Source of the DNA: Kordia sp. SMS9
GTDB taxonomy: Bacteria; Bacteroidota; Bacteroidia; Flavobacteriales; Flavobacteriaceae
DNA length: 64,000 nt
Direction: 5' to 3'
Assembly (NCBI RefSeq): GCF_003352465.1
Contig: NZ_CP031153.1
Span: 1,974,465 to 2,038,464, forward strand
Of this stretch, positions 26,459 to 35,623 are shown piece after piece. The position numbers and the translations under genes are program-made. A model generated the notes under the pieces. That model was not told the origin of the DNA. It did not search any database and saw only the letters and a program-made list of their open reading frames with translations. Positions within the stretch are counted from its first letter, which is position 1. Each line of letters begins with the position of its first letter.

Positions 26459-29101
26459 TCAATTCACAGAATCCTTTTTCTTTTCGTCTTCTTTCTTCTT
26501 TTTACGATTTTTCAAAAATCCACCAAGTACACTTTTTACTTTGTCAGTCGTAGAATTTGGCGTGATTACGGTAGAATCTTTTACTTTAGTATTTCCTAAA
26601 ATTTCATCCAATACACTATCAACAGCGTCGTTTCCTGTGCTGATATTTCCTAAAGCTTCTTGCGCTTTTATTTTCGCTAATTTAGTCACTAAATCTTTGG
26701 TAGCACTTGCTAAATCGGTTGTAAAGTTTGGACGTGTAAAGCTTCCAGAAATCGTCGTGGAAACTGGAATTGTAATGTTTTTGGCTTCTTCCGATTTGAT
26801 CTGCGAAAGTAAGTTTGTGACTTCCGAACCTAAGTATTTCGCAGGAATCTGAAAAGTAGCATTGTAGTTCAACGATTGATCGAATCCATGAGTTCCGTCT
26901 ACAGTAATTTCGATGTCTTTGTAATTGAACGAAAATGGTTTTACACTTACTTTGCCATCGTCAAAAGACAACTTTGCTTTGATGTCGTCAATGTTCACTT
27001 TATTCAAATCAATAAAAGGGAGTTTGTCATTAATCGTATTGAAAAAGTCTATATTATTTGATTTTAATGTCGTTGTGATCAATTCTGCAAACGCGTTTCC
27101 TGAAATCGTCGTTAAATTTGGAGTGTAACTTTGACTCAAATCACCTTTTAGTGAAATATTTGTGTTTAACTTTCCGTCCAACGCTTTCGCAATTGGCGCA
27201 ATAGTTTGAAGCAACTCTAATCCGTTGAACGATTTTGATAGATCAAAGGAATCCATGCCTACATCCATGGCAAAAGTTGGCGTGTCGTTTTTGGTAGAAA
27301 CCAATCCGCTCATGGTAATTTTTCCATCAAAAACATCGGAAGTTACATTCTCTAAAATCGCATCTCCATCTTCCAACGCTAAACTTCCTTTTACATTTGT
27401 AAGCTGAATAGTATCGTAAAATACCTTTTTAGAATTCACATTAATATTACAATCTAAAAACTTCGGAATTTTTAAAGCTTCGCCTTTGGTTACTTCGGTG
27501 TTTTTATTTTCGCTTCCTTTCTCACTAGCCACCATAAAATCACTTACGTAAAAAGCATTTGAGTTCACATTAAAATTCCCTTTGAGTTTATCTTCATTAA
27601 ATAAAAAACCTAGTAAATTTTCAATGGTTCCCGTTGCGTTAAAATCACTTTTTCCACTTTGGGCGTCGAATTTTTTCAACGAAATTCTGCCTGGTACAAA
27701 ATCAATTGCAGCTTCTGATATTGCCAACGGATTTACCACATCTTTCGAAGAAAATAAAAAGTTGGATAGCTTTAGGTTTCCAGTATTTTTGATGCGATTG
27801 TAGTGTTCTTTTTTAAGTGCATTTAGATCAAAATTTGTGGTTAAGTTTGCATCTAAAATTCCGCTTAATTCTTTATTCAATTCTATCGGATACGCTTTAG
27901 AAATATTTTCCAAATTCAACCTTCCTTTGATCGTTGCGTTCACTTTCGGATTGGTCATGAGTTGTGAAAATGTTCCGTTTCCGCGAAAAGTATCTTCATC
28001 AATTTTAAAAGCGAGATCGTTGATTTTAATATAAGTATCTTCTGTTTTTCCTGTGGTATTTTTTAATTGCGCATTGATGTTGATGTTTTGTACGCTCTTC
28101 GGCAGATCGGGATATTTGAAAGATGCATTGTTCGACACGACTTGAATGTCAATTTTTGGAATATGCGTTTCGTCTACAATTCCTTTGATTTCTCCAGAAA
28201 CTTTAAAATCTCCAGTCGTTTGTATGTCAGTAATATTTTTAGCATACGCTTCAGGAATTACCGCTAAAAAGTTTTTAAAGTCGGAGGAAGGTGTTTGCAG
28301 TTGTAAGTCAATTTCCTGTGAATCTGGATTGATTTGCACAAAACCGTCAAACGTTAAGGGCAATTTATTAATCAATGCTTCATTTTCTAAAAATGTGTAT
28401 TTTCCGTTGGTCAAATCCATTCCGATCAACGCTTCTAAGGCAATTTGCTGTTTGTTAATATATTTTATATCATCCAACGCAAACGAAACCAACGCATTTG
28501 TAGTTGTTTCCAATTCGGAAGTCGCCAATGAAAAGTCGCCAAAACCTTCATGTTGTAAATTTTCAACGGTTAGATACGTTTTACTGATAGCATCGTGATA
28601 GTTGATGTCTGTGTTGAGAATGTGATAATTGTCTATTTGAAATTTAAAATCAGAACTTTCCGAAGTCGTTTCTGCCGTTTCAGGCGTTTCACTTGGTTTT
28701 GCAATATCATAATTGGCGTTTCCTGCTTTGTCTACTTCAATATTGAGTTTCGCATTCTCAATTGTAAAACTATAAATCTGAATGGCTTCGTTTTCTCCTT
28801 TAAAAAGTTCTCCAATACCAGTGGTTACGGCAACTTCTTTTCCGTAAAAAAGTGTATCGTTTTCAAAAGGTGCGTTATTGATCACTGAAACATCTTCCAA
28901 TACAATAGAAGCTTTCGGAAAATTACGAAAGAAACTAAGATCTGCATCTGCAAAATCAACACGTGCATTGATGCTTTCGTTGATGCTATCTTTCACCATG
29001 GCAATGATTTTATCTTTAAAAAGATACGGCGTGGCAATTAAGGCGATGATGAGAATTAGAAGTGTAATTCCTGTTCTTTTTAGTATTTTTTTCACGTTCA
29101 T
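26459..29101 (-). CDS. AsmA-like outer-membrane biogenesis protein
   Basis: The 880-residue protein starts with one membrane helix (ILKRTGITLLILIIALIATPYLF). A long beta-rich periplasmic region follows, with the AsmA N-terminal signature (INARVDFADADLSFFRNFPKASIVLEDVSV), many LEDGDAIL- and FDGKITMSG-type strands, and the AsmA C-terminal region (INDKLPFIDLNKVNIDDIKAKLSFDDGKVSV). The far end is a Lys-rich tail. AsmA-like proteins resemble bridge-like lipid carriers between the membranes. The start at 29101 begins at the membrane helix; the longer frame from 29218 adds 39 residues unlike a signal. The stop touches the tandem repeat array. Confidence 0.9.
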   Translation of the reverse strand: MNVKKILKRTGITLLILIIALIATPYLFKDKIIAMVKDSINESINARVDFADADLSFFRNFPKASIVLEDVSVINNAPFENDTLFYGKEVAVTTGIGELFKGENEAIQIYSFTIENAKLNIEVDKAGNANYDIAKPSETPETAETTSESSDFKFQIDNYHILNTDINYHDAISKTYLTVENLQHEGFGDFSLATSELETTTNALVSFALDDIKYINKQQIALEALIGMDLTNGKYTFLENEALINKLPLTFDGFVQINPDSQEIDLQLQTPSSDFKNFLAVIPEAYAKNITDIQTTGDFKVSGEIKGIVDETHIPKIDIQVVSNNASFKYPDLPKSVQNININAQLKNTTGKTEDTYIKINDLAFKIDEDTFRGNGTFSQLMTNPKVNATIKGRLNLENISKAYPIELNKELSGILDANLTTNFDLNALKKEHYNRIKNTGNLKLSNFLFSSKDVVNPLAISEAAIDFVPGRISLKKFDAQSGKSDFNATGTIENLLGFLFNEDKLKGNFNVNSNAFYVSDFMVASEKGSENKNTEVTKGEALKIPKFLDCNINVNSKKVFYDTIQLTNVKGSLALEDGDAILENVTSDVFDGKITMSGLVSTKNDTPTFAMDVGMDSFDLSKSFNGLELLQTIAPIAKALDGKLNTNISLKGDLSQSYTPNLTTISGNAFAELITTTLKSNNIDFFNTINDKLPFIDLNKVNIDDIKAKLSFDDGKVSVKPFSFNYKDIEITVDGTHGFDQSLNYNATFQIPAKYLGSEVTNLLSQIKSEEAKNITIPVSTTISGSFTRPNFTTDLASATKDLVTKLAKIKAQEALGNISTGNDAVDSVLDEILGNTKVKDSTVITPNSTTDKVKSVLGGFLKNRKKKKEDEKKKDSVN

Positions 29102-29245
29102 AGTCTGGCTTTTTTTAATACTTCTAATAACGTGAAATCTGAAAAAATCACTGTTAAGAAGTTGATAAATTTTCTCGATTGAATCGAATGCGTTAAAGAA
29201 AAACGCATTTGAGACCAAAATTCGACCAGACCTAAAAAAAGTAGT

Positions 29246-29977
29246 TTATTTTTCGGGAGTTGCAGTCGCGTAATCGTCTAAGTCAATCTCTTCACCAATT
29301 TTCAAGCCAAAACGCTTTCTGAACGCATATACAATTAAATATAAAAAAGGTGTGTCAATAAAAGCGATGATAATTTTAAAGATGACACCAGCGGCAATTA
29401 AGCCAAAATAGCGTTCCCAGGCAATCAATCCAAAAGAACAAAGCAGCGTAATTACTGAAAAGGTGTCTACAAATTGAGAAGCGAAGGTAGAGAAGTTGTT
29501 ACGTAACCATAAGTGTTTTCCTTTGGTGAGTCGTTTCCAATAATGATAAATTTGAATATCAATAAACTGCGCAAATAAATACGCCATCATAGACGCTAAA
29601 ACTGCTAAAGGTGCATTTCCAAAAACTTTGATAAACGTTCCGTCATTTACGGGCGACCAAGAAGTTGCCGGAACACTTTTTGAAATAAAGATGATTCCCA
29701 ACGAAAATACAGAAGCAAAAATTCCTGCTACCACTACTTGATTGGCTTTCTTTTGCCCATAAATTTCAGAGATGGCATCTGTAATTAAAAACGTGAGTGG
29801 ATACGGTAACAATCCTACAGAAAGTTCAAAAAGATTTTCGCCAAAAACTTCAATATCTACAGGATACCAATAGAAGAATTTTTGAAAAATTAGATTGGAA
29901 ACTACTAAGGAAGTAATAAATAATGCTGCGAGATATAGGTATATTTTAGCAGCAAGTTTTTTGTCAGCTACGGTCAT
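29246..29977 (-). CDS. Queuosine precursor transporter (VUT/YhhQ family)
   Basis: The 243-residue integral membrane protein has six or seven hydrophobic segments. It carries the family landmarks LPYPLTFLITDAISEIYGQKKAN (the conserved FxxTDxxxExYG pattern) and FASQFVDTFSVI. YhhQ-family proteins import queuine or preQ precursors for tRNA modification. It stands alone between the AsmA-like gene and the small peptide genes, with no queuosine gene in the window. The C-terminal tail is acidic and cytoplasmic by prediction. Confidence 0.92.
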   Translation of the reverse strand: MTVADKKLAAKIYLYLAALFITSLVVSNLIFQKFFYWYPVDIEVFGENLFELSVGLLPYPLTFLITDAISEIYGQKKANQVVVAGIFASVFSLGIIFISKSVPATSWSPVNDGTFIKVFGNAPLAVLASMMAYLFAQFIDIQIYHYWKRLTKGKHLWLRNNFSTFASQFVDTFSVITLLCSFGLIAWERYFGLIAAGVIFKIIIAFIDTPFLYLIVYAFRKRFGLKIGEEIDLDDYATATPEK

Positions 29978-30137
29978 GATGTAAAGATACTAAAGTTTCT
30001 GCGAGTACGGAATGAAGTACGAAATGTTTAGCGTAAAGATTCTAATTGTTTCAAATTTATAAATCTGAATATCCTTTTCTTTTTTTGTGGCAAGTTGTGT
30101 GCTACTTTGGTCATTATTCATTAAAAAACAGATCATT

Positions 30138-30347
30138 ATGAAAAAACGAACAGCAATTAAATTATCATTAAACAAAAAATCAGTTTCAGACTTAAACAAA
30201 GCCGTCATTCAAGGTGGATTATTTTCCGAAGGTTGCTCAGATGGTTGTACACCATTACAAACAGCATTGTTTTGTACCAATGCAAACTGCACAGGTGACT
30301 GCGGTGGCGGTACTAATTTTCCATATTGTCGATTTGATGATTATTAA
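30138..30347 (+). CDS. Cys-rich lanthipeptide-type precursor 1
   Basis: The 69-residue peptide has the leader KKRTAIKLSLNKKSVSDLN, matching the LxLNKxxIxxLN pattern of class I lanthipeptide-type leaders in Bacteroidota. A Gly-Gly (VIQGG) lies at the leader end. The core is rich in Cys, Thr and Ser (CSDGC, CTNANCTGDCGGG, YC; seven Cys in all), giving residues for thioether rings. The ATG at 30138 is chosen because the longer frame has an unrelated N-terminus. No modification enzyme (LanB, LanC, LanM) or protease-transporter is in the window, so maturation would need enzymes from elsewhere. It shares leader type and spacing with the two peptides that follow. Confidence 0.72.
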   Translation: MKKRTAIKLSLNKKSVSDLNKAVIQGGLFSEGCSDGCTPLQTALFCTNANCTGDCGGGTNFPYCRFDDY

Positions 30348-30516
30348 GTTGAAAATGAGGTGTTTGCAATTTTTTCTGCATGGATTTTAACTTTTTATTT
30401 AGACTCGTTATATATAAATGGCGACTCGAAATTTATAAATGGTAGAGTGTAAGTGTTTTATTTACAGTGTTCTAAGCTGTAAATTTGTTTCATTATTAAT
30501 TCAAAAATAAATTATT

Positions 30517-30753
30517 ATGAAAAGAAAAAGTTTAAAATCATTAGGATTAAACAAGAGCAGAATTTCTAGTTTAACATCACAATCACTAATTGCAGGAGAT
30601 GATACTACTGTCCCTACTTCTAGTTTAGCTACTGCAGGTAATACAGGAACTCCAACAAGTACTGAACTTACAGATATTGCATGTTCAGTGGCATGTACAG
30701 GACCTATTTCTGAAGCACCTTCAAATTATCCAGGAGGTTGCAAAGACAAATAG
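30517..30753 (+). CDS. Lanthipeptide-type precursor 2
   Basis: The 78-residue peptide begins MKRKSLKSLGLNKSRISSL, nearly identical to the leader of the third peptide (MKRKSLKSLALNKNKVSSL). The leader ends LIAGD. The core is Thr/Ser-rich with three Cys (ACSVACTGP and GGC near the end), suitable for dehydration and ring closure. The upstream block shares CGACTCGAAATTTATAAATG and TTTGTTTCATTATTAAT with the third gene's leader region, so both are probably expressed together. TAAATTTG at 30480-30487 is a likely -7 element. A 15-bp terminator follows. Confidence 0.72.
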   Translation: MKRKSLKSLGLNKSRISSLTSQSLIAGDDTTVPTSSLATAGNTGTPTSTELTDIACSVACTGPISEAPSNYPGGCKDK

Positions 30754-30772
30754 TCTTTATTTTTAGACATTG

Positions 30773-30808
30773 AAAAGCCTTTCCGTTAAAAAACGGAAAG
30801 GCTTTTTT
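30773..30808 (+). terminator. Rho-independent terminator
   Basis: AAAAGCCTTTCCGTT pairs exactly with AACGGAAAGGCTTTT around a four-base loop, then a T run. It ends the second precursor transcript. Confidence 0.95.
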
Positions 30809-30909
30809 CTTTTGATGTCCAAATGTTCATGCGTTTGCTTAACTTTTTAGTATGAATCGGAATTTATAAATTACGACTCGAAATTTATAAATGTCTGATT
30901 ATAAGTATT

Positions 30910-30939
30910 TTGTTTTGTGTTTTGATGCATGTAGCTTTG
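30910..30939 (+). promoter_or_regulatory. Promoter of precursor 3
   Basis: TTG (30910-30912) and TAGCTTTG (30932-30939) are exactly 19 bases apart, the Bacteroidota consensus. The start codon is 28 bases downstream. A conserved block CGACTCGAAATTTATAAATG, found also before precursor 2, lies just upstream and may be a shared activator site. Confidence 0.7.
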
Positions 30940-30967
30940 TTTCATTATTAATCTCAAACATACTATT

Positions 30968-31183
30968 ATGAAAAGAAAGAGTTTAAAAAGTTTAGCGCTT
31001 AACAAAAACAAAGTGTCAAGTTTAATTGACATGCAATTAAAAGGTGGAGACACTTCTTCTACCTTCGGAGAGCTTTCATACAGAGGATGGACATGTCCAC
31101 ATGAAGTAAGCGAATATTGTGGAAGCGGAACTACAGAACCTGCACCAACACAAGACAATGCATCTGCTTGTAAGTGTAAATAA
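30968..31183 (+). CDS. Lanthipeptide-type precursor 3
   Basis: The 71-residue peptide has the same leader as the second (MKRKSLKSLALNKNKVSSL) and a Gly-Gly at LKGGD. The core holds four Cys (WTCP, EYC, ACKC) with Ser/Thr partners (TSST, SGTT). It has its own promoter and terminator, unlike a polycistronic arrangement. Close similarity of leader and upstream region to the second gene indicates duplication, with the core diverged, as in peptide families sharing one modifying enzyme. The enzyme is not in this window. The peptide could instead be an unmodified Cys-rich secreted peptide. Confidence 0.72.
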   Translation: MKRKSLKSLALNKNKVSSLIDMQLKGGDTSSTFGELSYRGWTCPHEVSEYCGSGTTEPAPTQDNASACKCK

Positions 31184-31205
31184 TTTGTAGTTGACACAAA
31201 AAAGT

Positions 31206-31237
31206 AAGCCTTTCTGTGTGGAGCAGAAAGGCTTTTT
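31206..31237 (+). terminator. Rho-independent terminator
   Basis: AAGCCTTTCTG pairs with CAGAAAGGCTT around a seven-base loop, followed by T. It closes the third precursor gene just before the convergent sppA. Confidence 0.9.
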
Positions 31238-31258
31238 GTATGTGGAATAAATAAATAG

Positions 31259-33025
31259 TTATTTAATTTCGATTTCGTAAGGTAGCAACAATTGTGGTCC
31301 TTGCATTTGTGTGAGTTTCTTCATTTTTTGCAAGAGTTGATAATTTTGATCACCCAATTCTTCTCGTAAAATTTCTTCTTTCGTTTGCACATATCCACCC
31401 GTATACTGATTGATGATACTTTGCAAATCTTTTTCATACACAGGCAATTCCAAAATTTGATAGTTTGAAACTTCTGCGGCGTCTGCAGCAGCTTGCAACG
31501 CCATGTCCAATCCGCCAATTTCATCGACTAAGCCAATTTTTATGGCATCATTTCCTGTCCAAACGCGTCCTTGTGCAATACTGTCTACAGCAGCTTGTGT
31601 CATGCCACGACCGTCTGCCACACGTTGTGTAAACAAATCATAAATATCTTCAATGCCTTCTTTAATCAACGCGCGTTGTTCATCGCTCATTGGTTCAAAA
31701 ACACTGTATTCTATGGAGTTTTTATTCGTGCCAACTTGTTCTGCATTGATGCCTAAATTTTCTGCCAATTTGTGCATGTTCGGAATCGTACCAAAAACAC
31801 CTATACTTCCTGTAATGGTATTGGGTTCTGCAAAAATTTGATCTGCATTACACGCAATATAATAGCCACCAGAAGCTGCCAAATCGCCCATAGATACAAT
31901 AACAGGTTTTACTTGTTTGGTCAGCTCAATTTCTCTCCAAATCAGTTCGCTTGCCAGGGCACTTCCACCTGGAGAATTGACACGCAATACAATGGCTTTT
32001 ATTTTGTCGTTTTCTCGGGCTTCTTTCAATGCTTCATTCATCACGCCTTGCCCAATGGTTGTTTCGTCACCTTCCGCATACATAATTTGCCCTTGTGCAT
32101 AAATCACGGCAATTTTATCACTGGAAGCATCTGTGGCTTTTCGTTTGCCGGTATAACGGGCATATTCGTACATGTCCATTCGATTGACCAAGGTATTTTT
32201 ACCCATTGCGTTTTGAATTCCTGCTTCATATTCGTCTTCGTAACCTACTTTGTCCACAAGTTTTGCGTTTAAAGCACGTGTGGCGGTTCTTCCAGCCAAT
32301 TCGTCTGCCAACATGTTTAATTCATCCGAAGAAATATTTCTACTGTTGCTGATTTCTTTGCGCATTTCATCCCAAATGGACTGCAAAAACACAGAAATTT
32401 GCTCGCGATTGGCGTCACTCATTTCCTGACTGATATAGCCTTCTACCGCACTTTTGTACTTTCCATGACGAATGACTTCCATTTTTACGCCATATTTCTC
32501 TTGAAAATCTTTGTAATACATGCGCTCCATTGACAAGCCTTTAAAATCTAGTGCGCCAACAGGATTTAAGTAAATTGTATCTGCTACGGAATTTAAGTAA
32601 TAATCTTTTTGAGAATAAAAATCGCCATAGGAAACAATAAATTTTCCCGATTCTTTAAAGGAAAGTAAGGCATCACGCAAGGCTTTGGTTTGTGCCATTC
32701 CAGCGCGAATTGAATTGTTTTTGATAGAAATTCCTTTGATTTTTTTGTCGTCTGTTGCCTGATGGATCGCATCAATAATATTGAACAATCCGTCGTATTC
32801 AGGTTCATTTGGAAAAAAAGGAACCTTGCTGTAGTCAAAACGTCCGCCGTAATCGTCAATTGGTTTGTTCAAATCTAACTCTAATACGGTGTTTTTCTTC
32901 ACGGTAATTAAATTGTCTCCCGAACCTGCGCTCGCAAACAAAAATAAAAACAAGATTAAAAAGCATAAGGCAACAAAAATGGTCATTCCCACAATAGTGG
33001 AAAGAACGCGTTTAAAAAATTTCAT
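31259..33025 (-). CDS. sppA: Signal peptide peptidase SppA (67-kDa type)
   Basis: The 588-residue membrane-bound serine protease digests released signal peptides. One N-terminal membrane helix (VLSTIVGMTIFVALCFLILFLF) precedes two tandem ClpP-like domains. The catalytic Lys is in RHGKYKSAVEGY of the first domain, and the nucleophile Ser in GDLAASGGYYIACNAD of the second, the two-domain arrangement of long SppA. Length and motif order are standard. It is convergent with the third peptide gene and divergent from folK-dNK. Confidence 0.96.
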   Translation of the reverse strand: MKFFKRVLSTIVGMTIFVALCFLILFLFLFASAGSGDNLITVKKNTVLELDLNKPIDDYGGRFDYSKVPFFPNEPEYDGLFNIIDAIHQATDDKKIKGISIKNNSIRAGMAQTKALRDALLSFKESGKFIVSYGDFYSQKDYYLNSVADTIYLNPVGALDFKGLSMERMYYKDFQEKYGVKMEVIRHGKYKSAVEGYISQEMSDANREQISVFLQSIWDEMRKEISNSRNISSDELNMLADELAGRTATRALNAKLVDKVGYEDEYEAGIQNAMGKNTLVNRMDMYEYARYTGKRKATDASSDKIAVIYAQGQIMYAEGDETTIGQGVMNEALKEARENDKIKAIVLRVNSPGGSALASELIWREIELTKQVKPVIVSMGDLAASGGYYIACNADQIFAEPNTITGSIGVFGTIPNMHKLAENLGINAEQVGTNKNSIEYSVFEPMSDEQRALIKEGIEDIYDLFTQRVADGRGMTQAAVDSIAQGRVWTGNDAIKIGLVDEIGGLDMALQAAADAAEVSNYQILELPVYEKDLQSIINQYTGGYVQTKEEILREELGDQNYQLLQKMKKLTQMQGPQLLLPYEIEIK

Positions 33026-33222
33026 AGCATGTCTATTTTGTACAAAAATATCTATTAATAATCGAATTAGAAAGTAAGTGTCGTTTTCTCTCTAAAAGTT
33101 ACGCTTTTGTGAAATTAATTGTAGAAATATTTTTTGTGTTCCTAAAAAGTACTTTCCACCTTTCAATCACTATATTTTGACTATATTTGGCGCAGCTATT
33201 TTCAGCGTACAAATCTATTTAA

Positions 33223-34356
33223 TTGCATCCAAGCTTGTTACAGACTACATATATCGCTATTGGAAGTAATGTTGGCGACAAACGCGCACATTTACAAAAC
33301 GCAGTGCAGCAGCTTTCTGCCAAAATTGGACATGTTGTCAAAATTTCGCCAATTTACAAAACGCCTTCTTGGGGTTATGATGGGAACGATTTTTACAATG
33401 CGTGTCTATGTATAACTACCGAATTGTCTCCTGCGGAAATGATGGCAGAAATTCTGGAAATCGAAGTTTTGCTCGGACGAATTCGAAGTCAGCGAAAAGG
33501 CTACCAAGATCGTATGATTGACATTGATATTATTTTTTATGAAGATCATATCTTACAAACCGATTTGTTAGTGTTGCCGCATCCGTTGGCGCATGAACGT
33601 AAATTTGTGATGCAACCGTTGTGCGATATTGCGCCGAGTAAAATTCATCCTACATTTACAAAAACGGTATCGCAATTAAATGATGAACTTCCAGCGCAAG
33701 GCATTGAAAAAAGTGAGGAAACTTTGCAGAATCCGAATAGTAAAAAAGATTTTTCTCGTTTTAATTACATTGCCATAGAAGGGAACATTGGCGCGGGAAA
33801 AACTTCGTTAGCCACTAAAATTGCAGAAGATTTCAATGGAAAGTTGATTTTAGAACGTTTTGCCGACAATCCGTTTTTGCCAAAATTTTACGAAGACAAC
33901 ACACGCTATGCATTTCCATTAGAAATGTCGTTTTTGGCAGATCGGTATCAGCAAATTTCAGACGATTTAGCGCAACTAGATTTATTTAAAGATTTCATTG
34001 TGTCGGATTATGATGTGGTAAAATCGCTCATCTTTGCAAAAGTGACGTTGCAGGCAGAAGAATACAAACTGTACCGAAAGTTGTTTGATATCATGTACAA
34101 AGAAATTCCAAAGCCCGATTTGTATGTGTATTTGTATCAAAATACCGAACGTTTGCTGCGAAACATCAAAAAACGTGGACGCGATTACGAACAAAAAATA
34201 CCTTCCGAATACTTAGATAAAATCAACCACGGATATTTAGAATTTATCCGTACGCATAAAGATTTAAACGTAAAAATCATTGACGTTTCCGATTTGGATT
34301 TCGTTGCCAATGCTAATGATTATCAGAAGATTGTAAGTGAAATTAATGATTTTTAG
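33223..34356 (+). CDS. folK: FolK / deoxynucleoside kinase fusion
   Basis: Residues 1-155 form hydroxymethyldihydropterin pyrophosphokinase (YIAIGSNVGDKRAHLQNA, IYKTPSWGYDGNDFYNA, DRMIDIDIIFYED), the folate-pathway enzyme. Residues 180-377 form a deoxynucleoside kinase (P-loop IEGNIGAGKTS, then FADNPFLPKFYED, LADRYQQ, and the lid region LRNIKKRGRDYE). So one chain makes folate precursors and salvages deoxynucleosides. No ATG starts the frame. TTG at 33223 or 33235 must be used; the second begins right at the FolK domain. TATATTTG at 33182-33189 is a likely -7 box. The gene is the last clear core gene before the accessory island. Confidence 0.92.
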   Translation: MHPSLLQTTYIAIGSNVGDKRAHLQNAVQQLSAKIGHVVKISPIYKTPSWGYDGNDFYNACLCITTELSPAEMMAEILEIEVLLGRIRSQRKGYQDRMIDIDIIFYEDHILQTDLLVLPHPLAHERKFVMQPLCDIAPSKIHPTFTKTVSQLNDELPAQGIEKSEETLQNPNSKKDFSRFNYIAIEGNIGAGKTSLATKIAEDFNGKLILERFADNPFLPKFYEDNTRYAFPLEMSFLADRYQQISDDLAQLDLFKDFIVSDYDVVKSLIFAKVTLQAEEYKLYRKLFDIMYKEIPKPDLYVYLYQNTERLLRNIKKRGRDYEQKIPSEYLDKINHGYLEFIRTHKDLNVKIIDVSDLDFVANANDYQKIVSEINDF

Positions 34357-34377
34357 TGCTACTTCAAAAACACGACT

Positions 34378-34445
34378 GTCATTCTCCGCACTTGATGCGG
34401 AATCCACTTTACTACATACTAGATTCCTACCTTCGCAGGAATGAC
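34378..34445. repeat. GTCATTC...GAATGAC dispersed intergenic repeat
   Basis: Outer arms GTCATTC and GAATGAC enclose two inner hairpins, CCGCA/TGCGG and ATTCCT/AGGAAT. The wording CTTCGCAGGAATGAC matches a repeat type I know to be common between genes in Flavobacteriaceae. Only one copy is in this window. Confidence 0.7.
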
Positions 34446-34574
34446 AAAAGAACTTCAAAAGTCTAAAAAGCAGCTTTTGTGTGTGAAACGTAATTACAAG
34501 TATCTTTTCCATCTTTAAGTTATAATTTTATTTAATAACAAATCTAAAGGAGTGAAATTTTAGTATAAAATTTT

Positions 34575-34654
34575 GTATCGAGAAGTGCTGTGAAACCAAG
34601 CGCTTCTCGATACAATTTTCTTCATTTCACTCCGAAAACCACTCGAAGAGACGT
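34575..34654. repeat. Dispersed copy of the 25.6-26.4 kb repeat's hairpin and box
   Basis: GTATCGAGAAGTGCT pairs with AGCGCTTCTCGATAC (14 of 15 positions) around a nine-base loop, and CCACTCGAAGAGACGT follows 25 bases later. Both parts occur in the tandem units at 25.9-26.4 kb in the same order and orientation, so this is a solitary member of the same family. Confidence 0.8.
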
Positions 34655-35010
34655 GAAAGTACCAAATGTTTCTAACCCACACGATTCCGAAATCTAAGTT
34701 TTCTATCAAAGATATTATATCTTTTGGGGAATATTTAGAAAACAATTCTGAATTACTAGAAGCAAGCTAGGAATACAAATAGTTGGTTAATTTATTTACA
34801 CATAGATACTCTAGTAACTTAAAAATTAGGGAGTCTGAAAAAGGTTCAATTCGATGCTTTTTGGCACTCTGAAACGATACTCTTACAGCATCTTAGTATC
34901 AACTTATTTTATTTGATTTTTCAACATTCAATAATTGGATTTTTGAGTGTTCAAATATCGTCAAGCAGCTATCTGTTTTTAAATATATTTCTAATAAAAT
35001 TAAACGAAAA

Positions 35011-35250
35011 ATGTTTAAAGATAAACGAACAAAAATAAAATCCATTTTAGATGGATAGGATTTGGACTCCATTCCAAAGTCTTCCAAATCATTAGTTGAC
35101 ACTAAAAAGGTATTGAAGCATCCTGTCAGAAAATTAGTTATTTGTGGTATAGCCATCTATGGAATGCTCAAAGTTTCTAAATACTTTGTAAACAGTTATG
35201 CGGAATTTATTAAAGCCACTAAAAACTTGCGAGACGCGCGTAATCAGTAA
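35011..35250 (+). pseudogene. Small one-TM protein with in-frame stop
   Basis: The frame from ATG 35011 gives 15 codons, a TAG at 35056-35058, and then 64 more codons in the same frame. The rest (DTKKVLKHPVRKLVICGIAIYGMLKVSKYF) aligns with the intact 75-residue protein encoded on the other strand at 50323-50550 (NTKEIFKHPATKIIITGIVVYGFLRVSKYY). Both have one central membrane helix and a charged C-terminal helix. The upstream 15 residues also align in position, so the stop is a mutation rather than a late start. A shorter product from TTG 35062 is possible. Function is unknown. Confidence 0.75.
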
Positions 35251-35416
35251 ACCTTATACTTCATATTGTTTTACAGCAATTTGAATAACGTCAATACTTT
35301 GGATTCGATTTTTTTTAAAACGCTCCTAAAGATAATATAATGAACCAATCACATCAGCTAGGTTGTGGTTGGTTTTATTTTGTGGGTAGATTGTCTAATG
35401 GTTTTATTTTTGTCCA

Positions 35417-35623
35417 TCAATTAAAATCAACATTAATTTCTGTGATTATTGTTTGAATTAATCGCGTGTCAGTAACTTTGGTAGTATGTTCAATAGAAAC
35501 TAATTTGTCGATGACTTCCAAAATGAGAAGTTTATCAAAATAAGTTTGATCATCTAAAATACCTATTTCTATGATTTACTTGTTTTCAACGGAATTATTA
35601 AAGTTTTTATTTTTTTTGTACAT
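35417..35623 (-). pseudogene. Decayed small gene, one in-frame stop
   Basis: A 69-codon frame runs from ATG at 35623 to the stop at 35417, interrupted only by TAA at 35576-35578. The readable part (ILDDQTYFDKLLILEVIDKL, TTKVTDTRLIQTIITEINVDFN) has normal protein composition. The start overlaps the end of the next decayed gene by 17 bases, the sign of a former two-gene operon. I do not recognise the family. Confidence 0.6.

Larger units (their letters stand above)
34357..35010. other. Gene-poor left edge of the island
   Basis: This stretch holds two dispersed repeats (listed separately) and no convincing gene. A 34-codon frame at 34666-34770 (MFLTHTIPKSKFSIKD...) has plausible composition but no recognisable family or good initiation context, so I leave it unassigned. 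Confidence 0.6.
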
